A DNA stretch of 64,000 bases, taken from the NCBI GenBank assembly GCA_963932145.1, contig OZ010611.1, positions 57,421,292 to 57,485,291 on the forward strand, written 5' to 3'. Made by a program: the position numbers and the translations under genes. Every line of letters starts with the position of its first letter. Within the stretch, counting starts at the first letter, position 1. The stretch is from Acanthosepion lycidas (taxonomy: Eukaryota; Mollusca; Cephalopoda; Sepiida; Sepiidae). This document shows positions 1 through 12,099 of the stretch, one piece after another. Below the pieces are notes generated by a model. It had not been told where the DNA came from, made no database searches, and worked only from the letters and a program-made list of their open reading frames with translations.

Positions 1-1078
1 TTTCTTCTATATTTAACATTATTTAGAGGCAAGGCTCCCCTCTAAATCTGGATTGAAATTATTTTTCATTCTAATTCATAGAAATGGAGTAGCGTGCAAT
101 GGTGTCGTCTCATACAACTGTGAGTTAGTAGAAAAATTTGTGGGCACAAAATGTTTGATCAGTGTCTTATTCTCTTCTGTTTGTGCCTTGTCTTTAGCTT
201 TTTCTTCTATATTTAACATTATGTAGAGGCAAGGCCCCCCTCTAAATCTGGATTCAAATTATTTTTCATTCTAATTCATAGAAATGGAGTAGCGTGCAAT
301 GGTGTCGTCTCATACAACTGTGAGTTAGTAGAAAAATCTGTGGGCACAAAATGGGGGATCAGTGTCTTATTCTCTTCTGTTTGTGCCTTGTCTTTACCTT
401 TTTCTTCTATATTTAACATTATGTAGAGGCAAGGCCCCCCTCTAAATCTGGATTGAAATTATTTTTCATTCTAATTCATAGAAATGGAGTAGCGTGCAAT
501 GGTGTCGTCTCATACAACTGTGAGTTAGTAGAAAAATCTGTGGGCACAAAATGGGTGATCAGTGTCTTATTCTCTTCTGTTTGTGCCTTGTCGTTAGCTT
601 TTTCTTCTATATTTAACATTATGTAGAGGCAAGGCCCCCCTCTAAATCTGGATTGAAATTATTTTTCATTCTAATTCATAGAAATGGAGTAGCGTGCAAT
701 GGTGTCGTCTCATACAACTGTGAGTTAGTAGAAAAATCTGTGGGCACAAAATGGGGGATCAGTGTCTTATTCTCTTCTGTTTGTGCCTTGTCTTTAGCTT
801 TGTCTTCTATATTTAACATTGTGTAGAGGCAAGGCCCCCCTCTAAATCTGAATTGAAATTATTTTTCATTCTAATTCACAGAAATGGAGTAGCGTGCAAT
901 GGTGTCGTCTCATACAACTGTGAGTTAGTAGAAAAATCTGTGGGCACAAAATGGGGGATCAGTGTCTTATTCTCTTCTGTTTGTGCCTTGTCTTTAGCTT
1001 TTTCTTCTATATTTAACATTATGTAGAGGCAAGGCCCCCCTCTAAATCTGGATTGAAATTATTTTTCATTCTAATTCG
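1..1078. repeat. Left block: monomers in exact 200-bp register
   Basis: Monomer starts fall at 1, 201, 401, 601, 801 and 1,001 with no indel. Copies after the first mostly carry gaaaaatctg at monomer 131-140, which shortens the TTTGTG/CACAAA dyad, and several have ggggatc instead of gggtgatc. They resemble one another more than they resemble the following unit, suggesting local homogenisation. The window starts inside the array, so the true left edge is not visible. Confidence 0.85.
401..600 (+). repeat. Reference satellite monomer (200 bp) with internal landmarks
   Basis: This copy is close to the consensus and is used for monomer numbering. Position 8-16 is TATATTTAA. Position 35-40 is a C6 tract that varies between copies. 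Position 41-135 is the best conserved part and holds two CpGs at 93-94 and 106-107. GTGAGT lies at 120-125. The stretch 137-150 reads TTTGTG-GG-CACAAA in most copies, a near-palindrome; this copy has TCTGTG in the left arm. TGATCA is at 156-161. A pyrimidine-rich run spans 165-195 and normally ends in TTTAG, TTTAC or TTTAT (193-197); this copy carries a G at 193. Most between-copy variation is in 131-200, chiefly at 154-155 (GG or TT), 163 (T or A), 165-167 and 197. Hand-counted G+C is 75 of 200. No coding function is evident. Confidence 0.9.
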
Positions 1079-3076
1079 TAGAAATGGAGTAGCGTGCAAT
1101 GGTGTCGTCTCATACAACTGTGAATTAGTAGAAAAATCTGTGGGCACAAAATGGGTGATAAGTGTTTTTTCTCTTCTGTTTGTGCCTTGTCTTTACCTTT
1201 TTCTTCTATATTTAACATTATGTAGAGGCAAGGACCCCCTCTAAATCTGGATTGAAATTATTTTTCATTCTAATTCATAGAAATGGAGTAGCGTGCAATG
1301 GTGTCGTCTCATACAACTGTGAGTTAGTAGAAAAATTTGTGGGCACAAAATGTTTGATCAGTGTCTTTTTCTCTTCTGTTTGTGCCTTGTCTTTAGCTTT
1401 TTCTTCTATATTTAACATTATGTAGAGTCAGGGCCACCCTCTAAATCTGGATTGAAATGATTTTTCATTCTAATTCATAGAAATGGAGTAGCGTGCAATG
1501 GTGTCGTCTCATACAACTGTGAGTTAGTAGAAAAATTTGTGGGCACAAAATGTTTGATCAGTGTCTTATTCTCTTCTGTTTGTGCCTTGTCTTTAGCTTT
1601 TTCTTCTATATTTAACATTATGTAGAGGCAAGGCCCCCATCTAAATCTGGATTGAAATTATTTTTCTTTCTAATTCATAGAAATGGAGTAGCGTGCAATG
1701 GTGTCGTCTCATACAACTGTGAGTTAGTAGAAAAATCTGTGGGCACAAAATGGTGGATCAGTGTATTATTCTCTTCTGTTTGTGCCTTGTCTTTAGCTTT
1801 TTCTTCTATATTTAACATTATGTAGAGGCAAGGCCCCCCTCTAAATCTGGATTGAAATTATTTTTCATTCTAATTCATAGAAATGGAGTAGCGTGCAATG
1901 GTGTCGTCTCATACAACTGGGAGTTAGTAGAAAAATCTGTGGGCACAAATGGGTGATCAGTGTATTATTCTGTTCTATTTGTGCCTTGTCTTTACCTTTT
2001 TCTTCTATATTTAACATTATGTAGAGTTAAGGCACCCTTCTAAATCTGGATTGAAATTATTTTTCATTCTAATTCATAGAAATGGAGTAGCGTGCAATTG
2101 TGTCGTCTCATACAACTGTGAGTTAGTAGAAAAATTTGTGGGCACAAAATGGGTGAACAGTGTCTTATTCTCTTCTGTTTGTGCCTTGTCTTTAGCTTTT
2201 TCTTCTATATTTAACATTATGTAGAGGCAAGGCCCCCCTCTAAATGTGGATTGAAATTATTTTTCATTCTAATTCATAGAAACGGAGTAGCGGGCAATGG
2301 TGTCGTCTCATACAACTAAGATTAAGTAGCAAAATTTGTGGGCACAAAATGGGAGTTCAGTGTCTTATTCTCTTCTATTTGCGCCTTATCTTTACCTTTT
2401 TCTTCTATATTTAACATTATGTACAGGCAAGGCCCCCCTCTAAATCTGGATTGAAATTATTTTTCATTCTAATTCATAGAAATGGAGTAGCGTGCAACGG
2501 TGTCGTCTCATACAACTGTGACTTAGTAGAATAATTTGCAGGCACAAAATGGGTGATCAGTGAATTATTCTCTTCTGTTTGTGCCTTGTCTTTACCTTTT
2601 TCTTCTATATTTAAGATTATGTAGAGGCAAGGCCCCTCTCTAAATCTGGATTGAAATTATTTTTCATTCTAATTCATAGAAATGGAGTAGCGTGCAATGG
2701 TGTCGTCTCATACAACTGTGAGTTTGTAGAAAAATTTGTGGGCACAAAAGTGGTGATCAGTGACATTTTCTCTTCTGTTTCTGCCTTGTCTTTAACTTTT
2801 TCTTCTATATTTAACATTATGTAGAGGCAAGGCCCCCCTCTAAATCTGGATTGAAATTATTTTTCATTCTAATTCATAGAAATGGAGTAGCGTGCAATGG
2901 TTTCGTCTCATACAACTGTGAGTTAGTAGAAAAAAATTGTGGTCACAAAATGTGTGATCAGTGTCTTATTCTCTTCTGTTTGTGCCTTGTCTTTAACCTT
3001 TTCTTCTATATTTAACATTATGTAGAGGCAAGGCCCCCTCTAAATCTGGATGGAAATTATTTTTCATTCTAATTCA
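1079..3076. repeat. 10-monomer higher-order unit, copy 1 (1,998 bp)
   Basis: This block recurs at an offset of exactly 1,998 bp. Shared rare variants include gataagtgttttttctc near 1,157, aggaccccct at 1,231, aaatgattttt near 1,456, the 1-bp-shorter cacaaatgggtg near 1,944, caactaagattaagtagc near 2,315, gcgccttatc near 2,381, ttgcaggc near 2,537 and aaaaaattgtggtcac near 2,931. All reappear 1,998 bp downstream, and I found no mismatch at the positions compared. The left boundary is set by a mismatch at 1,078 (cgta versus cata). Ten monomers would be 2,000 bp; two net single-base losses account for 1,998. The age is probably recent, judged from the near-identity. Confidence 0.93.
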
Positions 3077-5118
3077 TAGAAATGGAGTAGCGTGCAATGG
3101 TGTCGTCTCATACAACTGTGAATTAGTAGAAAAATCTGTGGGCACAAAATGGGTGATAAGTGTTTTTTCTCTTCTGTTTGTGCCTTGTCTTTACCTTTTT
3201 CTTCTATATTTAACATTATGTAGAGGCAAGGACCCCCTCTAAATCTGGATTGAAATTATTTTTCATTCTAATTCATAGAAATGGAGTAGCGTGCAATGGT
3301 GTCGTCTCATACAACTGTGAGTTAGTAGAAAAATTTGTGGGCACAAAATGTTTGATCAGTGTCTTTTTCTCTTCTGTTTGTGCCTTGTCTTTAGCTTTTT
3401 CTTCTATATTTAACATTATGTAGAGTCAGGGCCACCCTCTAAATCTGGATTGAAATGATTTTTCATTCTAATTCATAGAAATGGAGTAGCGTGCAATGGT
3501 GTCGTCTCATACAACTGTGAGTTAGTAGAAAAATTTGTGGGCACAAAATGTTTGATCAGTGTCTTATTCTCTTCTGTTTGTGCCTTGTCTTTAGCTTTTT
3601 CTTCTATATTTAACATTATGTAGAGGCAAGGCCCCCATCTAAATCTGGATTGAAATTATTTTTCTTTCTAATTCATAGAAATGGAGTAGCGTGCAATGGT
3701 GTCGTCTCATACAACTGTGAGTTAGTAGAAAAATCTGTGGGCACAAAATGGTGGATCAGTGTATTATTCTCTTCTGTTTGTGCCTTGTCTTTAGCTTTTT
3801 CTTCTATATTTAACATTATGTAGAGGCAAGGCCCCCCTCTAAATCTGGATTGAAATTATTTTTCATTCTAATTCATAGAAATGGAGTAGCGTGCAATGGT
3901 GTCGTCTCATACAACTGGGAGTTAGTAGAAAAATCTGTGGGCACAAATGGGTGATCAGTGTATTATTCTGTTCTATTTGTGCCTTGTCTTTACCTTTTTC
4001 TTCTATATTTAACATTATGTAGAGTTAAGGCACCCTTCTAAATCTGGATTGAAATTATTTTTCATTCTAATTCATAGAAATGGAGTAGCGTGCAATTGTG
4101 TCGTCTCATACAACTGTGAGTTAGTAGAAAAATTTGTGGGCACAAAATGGGTGAACAGTGTCTTATTCTCTTCTGTTTGTGCCTTGTCTTTAGCTTTTTC
4201 TTCTATATTTAACATTATGTAGAGGCAAGGCCCCCCTCTAAATGTGGATTGAAATTATTTTTCATTCTAATTCATAGAAACGGAGTAGCGGGCAATGGTG
4301 TCGTCTCATACAACTAAGATTAAGTAGCAAAATTTGTGGGCACAAAATGGGAGTTCAGTGTCTTATTCTCTTCTATTTGCGCCTTATCTTTACCTTTTTC
4401 TTCTATATTTAACATTATGTACAGGCAAGGCCCCCCTCTAAATCTGGATTGAAATTATTTTTCATTCTAATTCATAGAAATGGAGTAGCGTGCAACGGTG
4501 TCGTCTCATACAACTGTGACTTAGTAGAATAATTTGCAGGCACAAAATGGGTGATCAGTGAATTATTCTCTTCTGTTTGTGCCTTGTCTTTACCTTTTTC
4601 TTCTATATTTAAGATTATGTAGAGGCAAGGCCCCTCTCTAAATCTGGATTGAAATTATTTTTCATTCTAATTCATAGAAATGGAGTAGCGTGCAATGGTG
4701 TCGTCTCATACAACTGTGAGTTTGTAGAAAAATTTGTGGGCACAAAAGTGGTGATCAGTGACATTTTCTCTTCTGTTTCTGCCTTGTCTTTAACTTTTTC
4801 TTCTATATTTAACATTATGTAGAGGCAAGGCCCCCCTCTAAATCTGGATTGAAATTATTTTTCATTCTAATTCATAGAAATGGAGTAGCGTGCAATGGTT
4901 TCGTCTCATACAACTGTGAGTTAGTAGAAAAAAATTGTGGTCACAAAATGTGTGATCAGTGTCTTATTCTCTTCTGTTTGTGCCTTGTCTTTAACCTTTT
5001 CTTCTATATTTAACATTATGTAGAGGCAAGGCCCCCTCTAAATCTGGATGGAAATTATTTTTCATTCTAATTCATAGAAATGGAGTAGCGTGCAATGGTG
5101 TCGTCTCATACAACTGTG
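3077..5118. repeat. 10-monomer higher-order unit, copy 2, plus short third-copy overlap
   Basis: This is the second copy of the 1,998-bp unit, ending at 5,074, followed by about 44 bp in which the alignment still holds because neighbouring monomers are alike. Identity to copy 1 breaks near 5,119, where gagttag replaces gaattag. The head-to-tail layout with monomer phase preserved is what unequal crossing-over or replication slippage between sister arrays produces. A perfect copy of this kind can also come from an assembly overlap left unmerged, so read support is needed. Confidence 0.92.
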
Positions 5119-6479
5119 AGTTAGTAGAAAAATTTGTGGGCGCAAAATGGGTGATCAGTGTCTTTTTCTCTTCTGTTTGTGCCTTGTTTTTACCTTTTCC
5201 TTCTATATTTAACATTATGTAGAGGCAAGGCCCCCATCTAAATCTGGATTGAAATTATTTTTCATTTTAATTCATAGAAATGGAGTAGCGTGCAATGGTG
5301 TCGTCTCATACAACTGTGAGTTAGTAGAAAAATTGGTGGGCACAAAATGGGTGATCAGTGTCTTATTCTCTTCTGTTTGTGCCTTGTCTTTATCTTTTTC
5401 TTCTATATTTAACATAATGTAGAGGCAAGGCCCCTCTCTAAATCTGGATTGAAATTATTTTTCATACTAATTCATAGAAACGGAGTAGCGGGCAATGGTG
5501 TCATCTCATACAACTGTGAGTAAGTAGCAAAATTTGTGGGCACAAAGTGGGTGATCTGTGTCTTATTCTCTTCTGTTTGTGCCTTGTCTTTACCTTTTTC
5601 TTCTATATTTAACATTATGTAGAGGCAAGGCCCCCCTCTAAATCTGGATTGGAATTATTTGTCATTCTAATTCATAGAAATGGAGTAGCGTGCAATGGTG
5701 TCTTCTCATACAACTGTGAGTTAGTAGAATAATTTGTGGGCACAAAATGGGTGATCAGTGACTTATTCTCTTCTGTTTGTGCCTTTTCTTTAGATTTTTC
5801 TTCTATATTTAACATTATGTAGAGGCAAGGCCCCCCTCTAAATCTGGATTGAAATTATTTTTCATTCTAATTCATAGAAATGGAGTAGCGTGCAATGGTG
5901 TCGTCTCATACAACTGTGAGTTAGTAGAAAAATTCGTAGGCACAAAATGGGTGATCAGTGTCTTATTCTCTTCTGTTTGTGCCTTGTCTTTAGCGTTTTC
6001 TTCTATATTTAAAATTATGTAGAGGCAAGGCACCCCTCTGAATCTGGATTGAAATTATTTTTCATTCTAATTCATAGAAATGGAGTAGCGTGCAATGGTG
6101 TCGTCTCATACAACTGTGAGTTAGTAGAGAAATTTGTGGGCACAAAATGTTTGATCAGAGACTTATTCTCTTCTGTTTATGCCTTGTCTTTAGCTTTTTC
6201 TTCTATATTTAACATTATGTAGAGGCAAGGCCCCCCTCTAAATCTGGATTGAAATTATTTTTCATTTTAATTCATAGAAATGGAGTAGCGTGCAATGGTG
6301 TCGTCTCATACAACTGTGAGTTAGTAGAATAATTTGTGGGCACAAAATGGGTGATCAGTGAATTATTCTCTTCTGTTTGTGCCTTGTCTTTACCTTTTTC
6401 TTCTATATTTAACATTATGTAGAGGCAAGCCCCCACCTCTAAATCTGGATTGAAATTATTTTTCATTCTAATTCATAGA

Positions 6480-8260
6480 AATGGAGGAGCGTGCAATGGT
6501 GTCGTCTCATACAACTGTGAGTTAGTAGAAAAATTTGTGGGCACAAAATGGGTGATCAGTGTCTTATTCTCTTCTGCTTGTGCCTTGTCTTTAGCTTTTT
6601 CTTCTATATTTAACATTATGTAGAGGCAAGGCCACCCTCTAAATCTGGATTGAAATTATTTTTCATTCTAATTCATAGAAATGGAGTAGCGTGCAATGGT
6701 GTCGTCTCATACAACTGTGAGTTAATAGAAAAATTTGTGGGCACAAATTGTTTGATCAGAGACTTATTCTCTTCTATTTGGGCCTTGTCTTTATCTTTTT
6801 CTTCTATATTTAACATTATGGAGAGGTAAGACCCCCCTCTAAATCTGGATTGAAATTATTTTTCATTCTAATTCATAGAAATGGAGTAGCGTGCAATGGT
6901 GTCGTCTCATACAACTGTGAGTTAGTAGAAAAATTTGTGGGCACAAAATGGGTGATCAGTGACTAATTCTCTTCTGTTTGTGCCTTGTCTTTATCTTTTT
7001 CTTCTATATTTAACATTATGTAGAGGCAAGGCCCCCCTCTAAATCTGGATTGAAATTATTTTTCATTCTAATTCATAGAAATGCAGTAGCGTGCAATGGT
7101 GTCGTCTCATACAACTGTGAGTTAGTAGAAAAATTTGTGGGCACAAAATGGGTGATCAGTGACTAATTCTCTTCTGTTTGTGCCTTGTCTTTATCTTTTT
7201 CTTCTATATTTAACATTATGTAGAGGCAAGGCCCCCCTCTAAATCTGGATTGAAATTATTTTTCATTCTAATTCATAGAAATGGAGTAGCGTGCAATGGT
7301 GTCGTCTCATACAACTGTGAGTTAGTAGAAAAATTTGTAGGCACAAAATGGGTGATCAGTGTCTTATTCTCTTCTGTTTGTGCCTTGTCTTTAGCGTTTT
7401 CTTCTATATTTAACATTATGTAGAGGCAAGGCCCCCCTCTAAATCTGGATTGAAATTATTTTTCATTCTAATTCATAGAAATGGAGTAGCGTGCAATGGT
7501 GTCGTCTCATACAACTGTGAGTTAGTAGAAAAATTTGTAGGCACAAAATGGGTGATCAGTGTCTTATTCTCTTCTGTTTGTGCCTTGTCTTTAGCGTTTT
7601 CTTCTATATTTAACATTATGTAGAGGCAAGGCCCCCCTCTAAATCTGGATTGAAATTATTTTTCATTCTAATTCATAGAAATGGAGTAGCGTGCAATGGT
7701 GTCGTCACATACAACTGTGAGTTAGTAGAAAAATTTGTGGGCACAAAATGTTTGATCAGTGTCTTATTCTCTTCTGTTTGTGCCTTGTCTTTAGGTTTTT
7801 CTTCTATATTTAACATTATGTAGAGGCAAGGCCCCCCTCTAAATCTGGATTGAAATTATTTTTCATTCTAATTCATAGAAATGGAGTAGCGTGCAATGGT
7901 GTCGTCTCATACAACTGTGAGTTAGTAGAAAAAATTGTGGGCACAAAATGGGTGATCAGTGTCTTATTCTCTTCTGTTTATGCCTTGTCTTTAGCTTTTT
8001 CTTCTATATTTAACATTATGTAGAGGCAAGGCCCCCCTCTAAATCTGGATTGAAATTATTTTTCATTCTAATTCATAGAAATGGAGTAGCGTGCAATGGT
8101 GTCGTCTCATACAACTGTGAGTTAGTAGAAAAATTGGTGGGCACAAAATGGGTGATCAGTGTCTTATTCTCTTCTGCTTGTGCCTTGTCTTTAGCTTTTT
8201 CTTCTATATTTAACATTATGTAGAGGCAAGGCCACCCTCTAAATCTGGATTGAAATTATT
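6480..8260. repeat. Donor or recipient of an old 2.8-kb (14-monomer) duplication
   Basis: The ends of this segment match 9,280-11,060 at an offset of 2,800-2,801 bp. On the left, ctgcttgtgcc, ggccaccctc and cacaaattgtttgatcag with tatttgggcc (6,741 onward) recur from 9,541. On the right, gtcgtcacat (7,701) and the rare ctttaggttttt recur from 10,502. The middle part (about 7,040-7,600) does not match its counterpart, so one copy has been altered since duplication. No gene is present. Confidence 0.72.
7198..7597. repeat. Two adjacent identical monomers
   Basis: The monomers at 7,198-7,397 and 7,398-7,597 read the same at every position I compared, including the uncommon gtaggcac at monomer 140-147 and tagcgttttc at the 3' end. 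This is a single-monomer tandem duplication, the smallest exchange step in the array. The pair just upstream (about 6,998-7,197 and its predecessor) is also nearly identical, differing by atgcagtagc versus atggagtagc. Confidence 0.85.
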
Positions 8261-9279
8261 TTTCATTCTAATTCATAGAAATGGAGTAGCGTGCAATGGT
8301 GTCGTCTCATACAACTGTGAGTTAGTAGAAAAATTTGTGGGCACAAAATGTTTGATCAGTGACTAATTCTCTTCTGTTTGTGCCTTGTCTTTAGCTTTTT
8401 CTTCTATATTTAAGATTTTGTAGAGGCAAGGCTCCCCTCTAAATCTGGATTGAAATTATTTTTCATTTTAATTCATAGAAATGGAGTAGCGTGCAATGGT
8501 GTCGTCTCATACAACTGTGAGTTAGTAGAATAATTTGTGGGCACAAAATGGGTGATCAGTGACTAATTCTCTTCTGTTTGTGCCTTGTCTTTAGCGTTTT
8601 CTTCTATATTTAACATTATGTAGAGGCAAGGCACCCCTCTGAATCTGGATTGAAATTATTTTTCATTCTAATTCATAGAAATTGAGTAGCGTGCAATGGT
8701 GTCGTCTCATACAACTGTGAGTTAGTAGAGAAATTTGTGGGCACAAAATGTTTGATCAGAGACTTATTTTCTTCTGTTTATGCCTTGTCTTTAGCTTTTT
8801 CTTCTATATTTAACATTATGTAGAGGCAAGGCCCCCCTCTTAATCTGGATTGAAATTATTTTTCATTCTAATTCATAGAAATGGAGTAGCGTACAGTGGT
8901 GTCGTCTCATACAACTGTGAGTTAGTAGAAAAAATTGTGGGCACAAAATGGGTGATCAGTGTCTTATTCTCTTCTGTTTGTGCCTTGTCTTTAGCTTTTT
9001 CTTCTATATTTAACATTATGTAGAGGCAAGGGCCCCCCTCTAAATCTGGAGTGAAATTATTTTTCATTCTAATTCATAGAAATGGAGTAGCGTGCAATGG
9101 TGTCGTCTCATACAACTGTGAGTTAGTAGAAAAATCTGTGGGCACAAAATGGGTGATCAGTGACTTATTCCCTGCTGTTTGGCCTTGTCTTTAGCTTTTT
9201 CTTCTATATTTAACATTATGTAGAGGCAAGGCGCCCCTCTAAATCTGGATTGAAATTATTTTTCATTCTAATTCATAGA

Positions 9280-11060
9280 AATGGAGTAGCGTGCAATGGT
9301 GTCGTCTCATACAACTGTGAGTTAGTAGAAAAATTTGTCGGCACAAAATGGGTGATCAGTGTCTTATTCTCTTCTGCTTGTGCCTTGTCTTTAGCTTTTT
9401 CTTCTATATTTAACATTATGTAGAGGCAAGGCCACCCTCTAAATCTGGATTGAAATTATTTTTCATTCTAATTCATAGAAATGGAGTAGCGTGCAATGGT
9501 GTCGTCTCATACAACTGTGAGTTAGTAGAAAAATTTGTGGGCACAAATTGTTTGATCAGAGACTTATTCTCTTCTATTTGGGCCTTGTCTTTATCTTCTT
9601 CTTCTATATTTAACATTATGGAGAAGTAAGGCCCCCCTCTAAATCTGGATTGAAATTATTTTTCATTCTAATTCATAGAAATGGAGTAGCGTGTAATGGT
9701 GTCGTCTCATACAACTGTGAGTTAGTAGAAAAATTTGTGGGCACAAAATGTTTGATCAGTGACTAATTCTCTTCTGTTTGTGCCTTGTCTTTAGCTTTTT
9801 CTTCTATATTTAACATTATGTAGAGGCAAGGCCCCCCTCTAAATCTGGATTGAAATTATTTTTCATTTTAATTCATAGAAATGGAGTAGCGTGCAATGGT
9901 GTCGTCTCATACAACTGTGAGTTAGTAGAATAATTTGTGGGCACAAAATGGGTGATCAGTGAATTATTCTCTTCTGTTTGTGCCTTGTCTTTACCTTTTT
10001 CTTCTATATTTAACATTATGTAGAGGCAAGCCCACACCTCTAAATCTGGATTGAAATTATTTTTCATTCTAATTCATAGAAATGGAGTAGCGTGCAATGG
10101 TGTCGTCTCATACAACTGTGAGTTAGTAGAAAAATTTGTGGGCACAAATTCTTTGATCAGAGACTAATTCTCTTCTGTTTGTGCCTTGTCTTTATCTTTT
10201 TCTTCTATATTTAACATTATGTAGAGGTAAGGCCCCCCTCTAAATCTGGATTGAAATTATTTTTCATTCTAATTCATAGAAATGGAGTAGCGTGCAATTG
10301 TGTCGTCTCATACAACTGTGAGTTAGTAGAAAAATTTGTGGGCACAAAATGGGTGATCAGTGACTAATTCTCTTCTGTTTGTGCCTTGTCTTTATCTTTT
10401 TCTTCTATATTTAACATTATGTAGAGGCAAGGCGCCCCTCTAAATCTGGATTGAAATTATTTTTCATTCTAATTCATAGAAATGGAGTAGCGTGCAATGG
10501 TGTCGTCACATACAACTGGGAGTTAGTAGAAAAATTTGTGGGCACAAAATGTTTGATCAGTGTCTTATTCTCTTCTGTTTGTGCCTTGTCTTTAGGTTTT
10601 TCTTCTATATTTAACATTATGTAGAGGCAAGGCCCCCCTCTAAATCTGGATTGAAATTATTTTTCATTCTAATTCATAGAAATGGAGTAGCGTGCAATGG
10701 TGTCGTCTCATACAACTGTGAGTTAGTAGAAAAAATTGTGGACACAAAATGGGTGATCAGTGTCTTATTCTCTTCTGTTTATGCCTTGTCTTTAGCTTTT
10801 TCTTCTATATTTAACATTATGTAGAGGCAAGTCGCCCCTCTAAATCTGGATTGAAATTATTTTTCATTCTAATTCATAGAAATGGAGTAACGTGCAATGG
10901 TGTCATCTCATACAACTGTGAGTTAGTAGAAAAATTTGTGGGCACAAAATGGGTGATCAGTGTCTTATTCTCTTCTGCTTGTGCCTTGTCTTTAGCTTTT
11001 TCTTCTATATTTAACATTATGTAGAGGCAAGGCCACCCTCTAAATCTGGATTGAAATTAT
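9280..11060. repeat. Partner segment of the old 2.8-kb duplication
   Basis: It is the counterpart of 6,480-8,260. It carries its own private changes, such as ttatcttcttc and gagaagtaag near 9,590-9,630, gtgtaatgg near 9,692, and cacaaattctttgatcag near 10,143. The conserved ends with a divergent centre suggest later gene conversion or replacement exchange inside the duplicated block. No open frame of more than 64 codons and no RNA gene is present. Confidence 0.7.
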
Positions 11061-12099
11061 TTTTCATTTTAATTCATAGAAATGGAGTAGCGTGCAATGG
11101 TGTCGTCTCATACAACTGTGAGTTAGTAGAATAATTTGTGGGCACAAAATGGGTGATCAGTGTCTTATTCTCTTCTGCTTGTGCCTTGTCTTTAGCTTTT
11201 TCTTCTATATTTAACATTATGTAGAGGCAAGGCCCCCCTCTAAATCTGGATTGAAATTATTTTTCATTTTAATTCATAGAAATGGAGTAGCGTGCAATGG
11301 TGTCGTCTCATACAACTGTGAGTTAGTAGAATAATTTGTGGGCACAAAATGGGTGATCAGTGAATTATTCTCTTCTGTTTGTGCCTTGTCTTTACCTTTT
11401 TCTTCTATATTTAACATTATGTAGAGGCAAGCCCCCACCTCTAAATCTGGATTGAAATTATTTTTCATTCTAATTCATAGAAATGGAGTAGCGTGCAATG
11501 GTGTCGTCTCATACAACTGTGAGTTAGTAGAATAATTTGTGGGCACAAAATGGGTGATCAGTGACTAATTCTCTTCTGTTTGTGCCTTGTCTTTATCTTT
11601 TTCTTCTATATTTAACATTATGTAGAGGCAAGGCCCCCCTCTAAATCTGGATTGAAATTATTTTTCATTCTAATTCAGGGAAATGGAGTAGCGTGCAATG
11701 GTGTCGTCTCATACAACTGTGAGTTAGTAGAAAAATTTGTGGGCACAAAATGTTTCATCAGAGTCTTATTCTCTTCTGTTTGTGACTTGTCTTTACCTTT
11801 TTCTTCTATATTTAACATTATGTAGAGGCAAGGCCCCCCTCTAAATCTGGATTGAAATTATTTTTCATTTTAATTCATAGAAATGGAGTAGCGTGCAATG
11901 GTGTCGTCTCATACAACTGTGAGTTAGTAGAATAATTTGTGGGCACAAAATGGGTGATCAGTGAATTATTCTCTTCTGTTTGTGCCTTGTCTTTACCTTT
12001 TTCTTCTATATTTAACATTATGTAGAGGCAAGCCCCCACCTCTAAATCTGGATTGAAATTATTTTTCATTCTAATTCATAGAAATGGAGTAGCGTGCAA

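Larger units (their letters stand above)
5119..12080. repeat. Mosaic block with a distinctive monomer type in four places
   Basis: This stretch of about 35 monomers has no clean tandem higher-order unit. A distinctive type combines cattttaattc, gtagaataatttg, cagtgaattattc and an altered C tract (gcaagcccccacctct or gcaagcccacacctct). It sits at about 6,232-6,466, 9,833-10,067, 11,234-11,468 and 11,835-12,069, spaced 3,601, 1,401 and 601 bp, all close to whole monomer multiples. The altered tract adds one base, making these monomers 201 bp and opening a 64-codon frame on the minus strand, which I regard as incidental. Other recurrent types are ctgcttgtgcc (near 6,574, 8,174, 9,374, 10,976, 11,176) and actaattctc. 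Confidence 0.85.

Noticed and set aside
408..416. TATATTTAA as a promoter TATA box in each monomer
   Set aside because: Such a string is expected often in AT-rich DNA, and there is no associated initiator, gene or terminator. Not annotated as a promoter.
11274..11468. Minus-strand 64-codon open frame starting with ATG, present in many copies
   Set aside because: It opens only when the C tract has an extra base (201-bp monomers); the usual C6 tract breaks it. Variation is not concentrated at third positions as far as I can see. A frame set by homopolymer slippage is not under coding selection.
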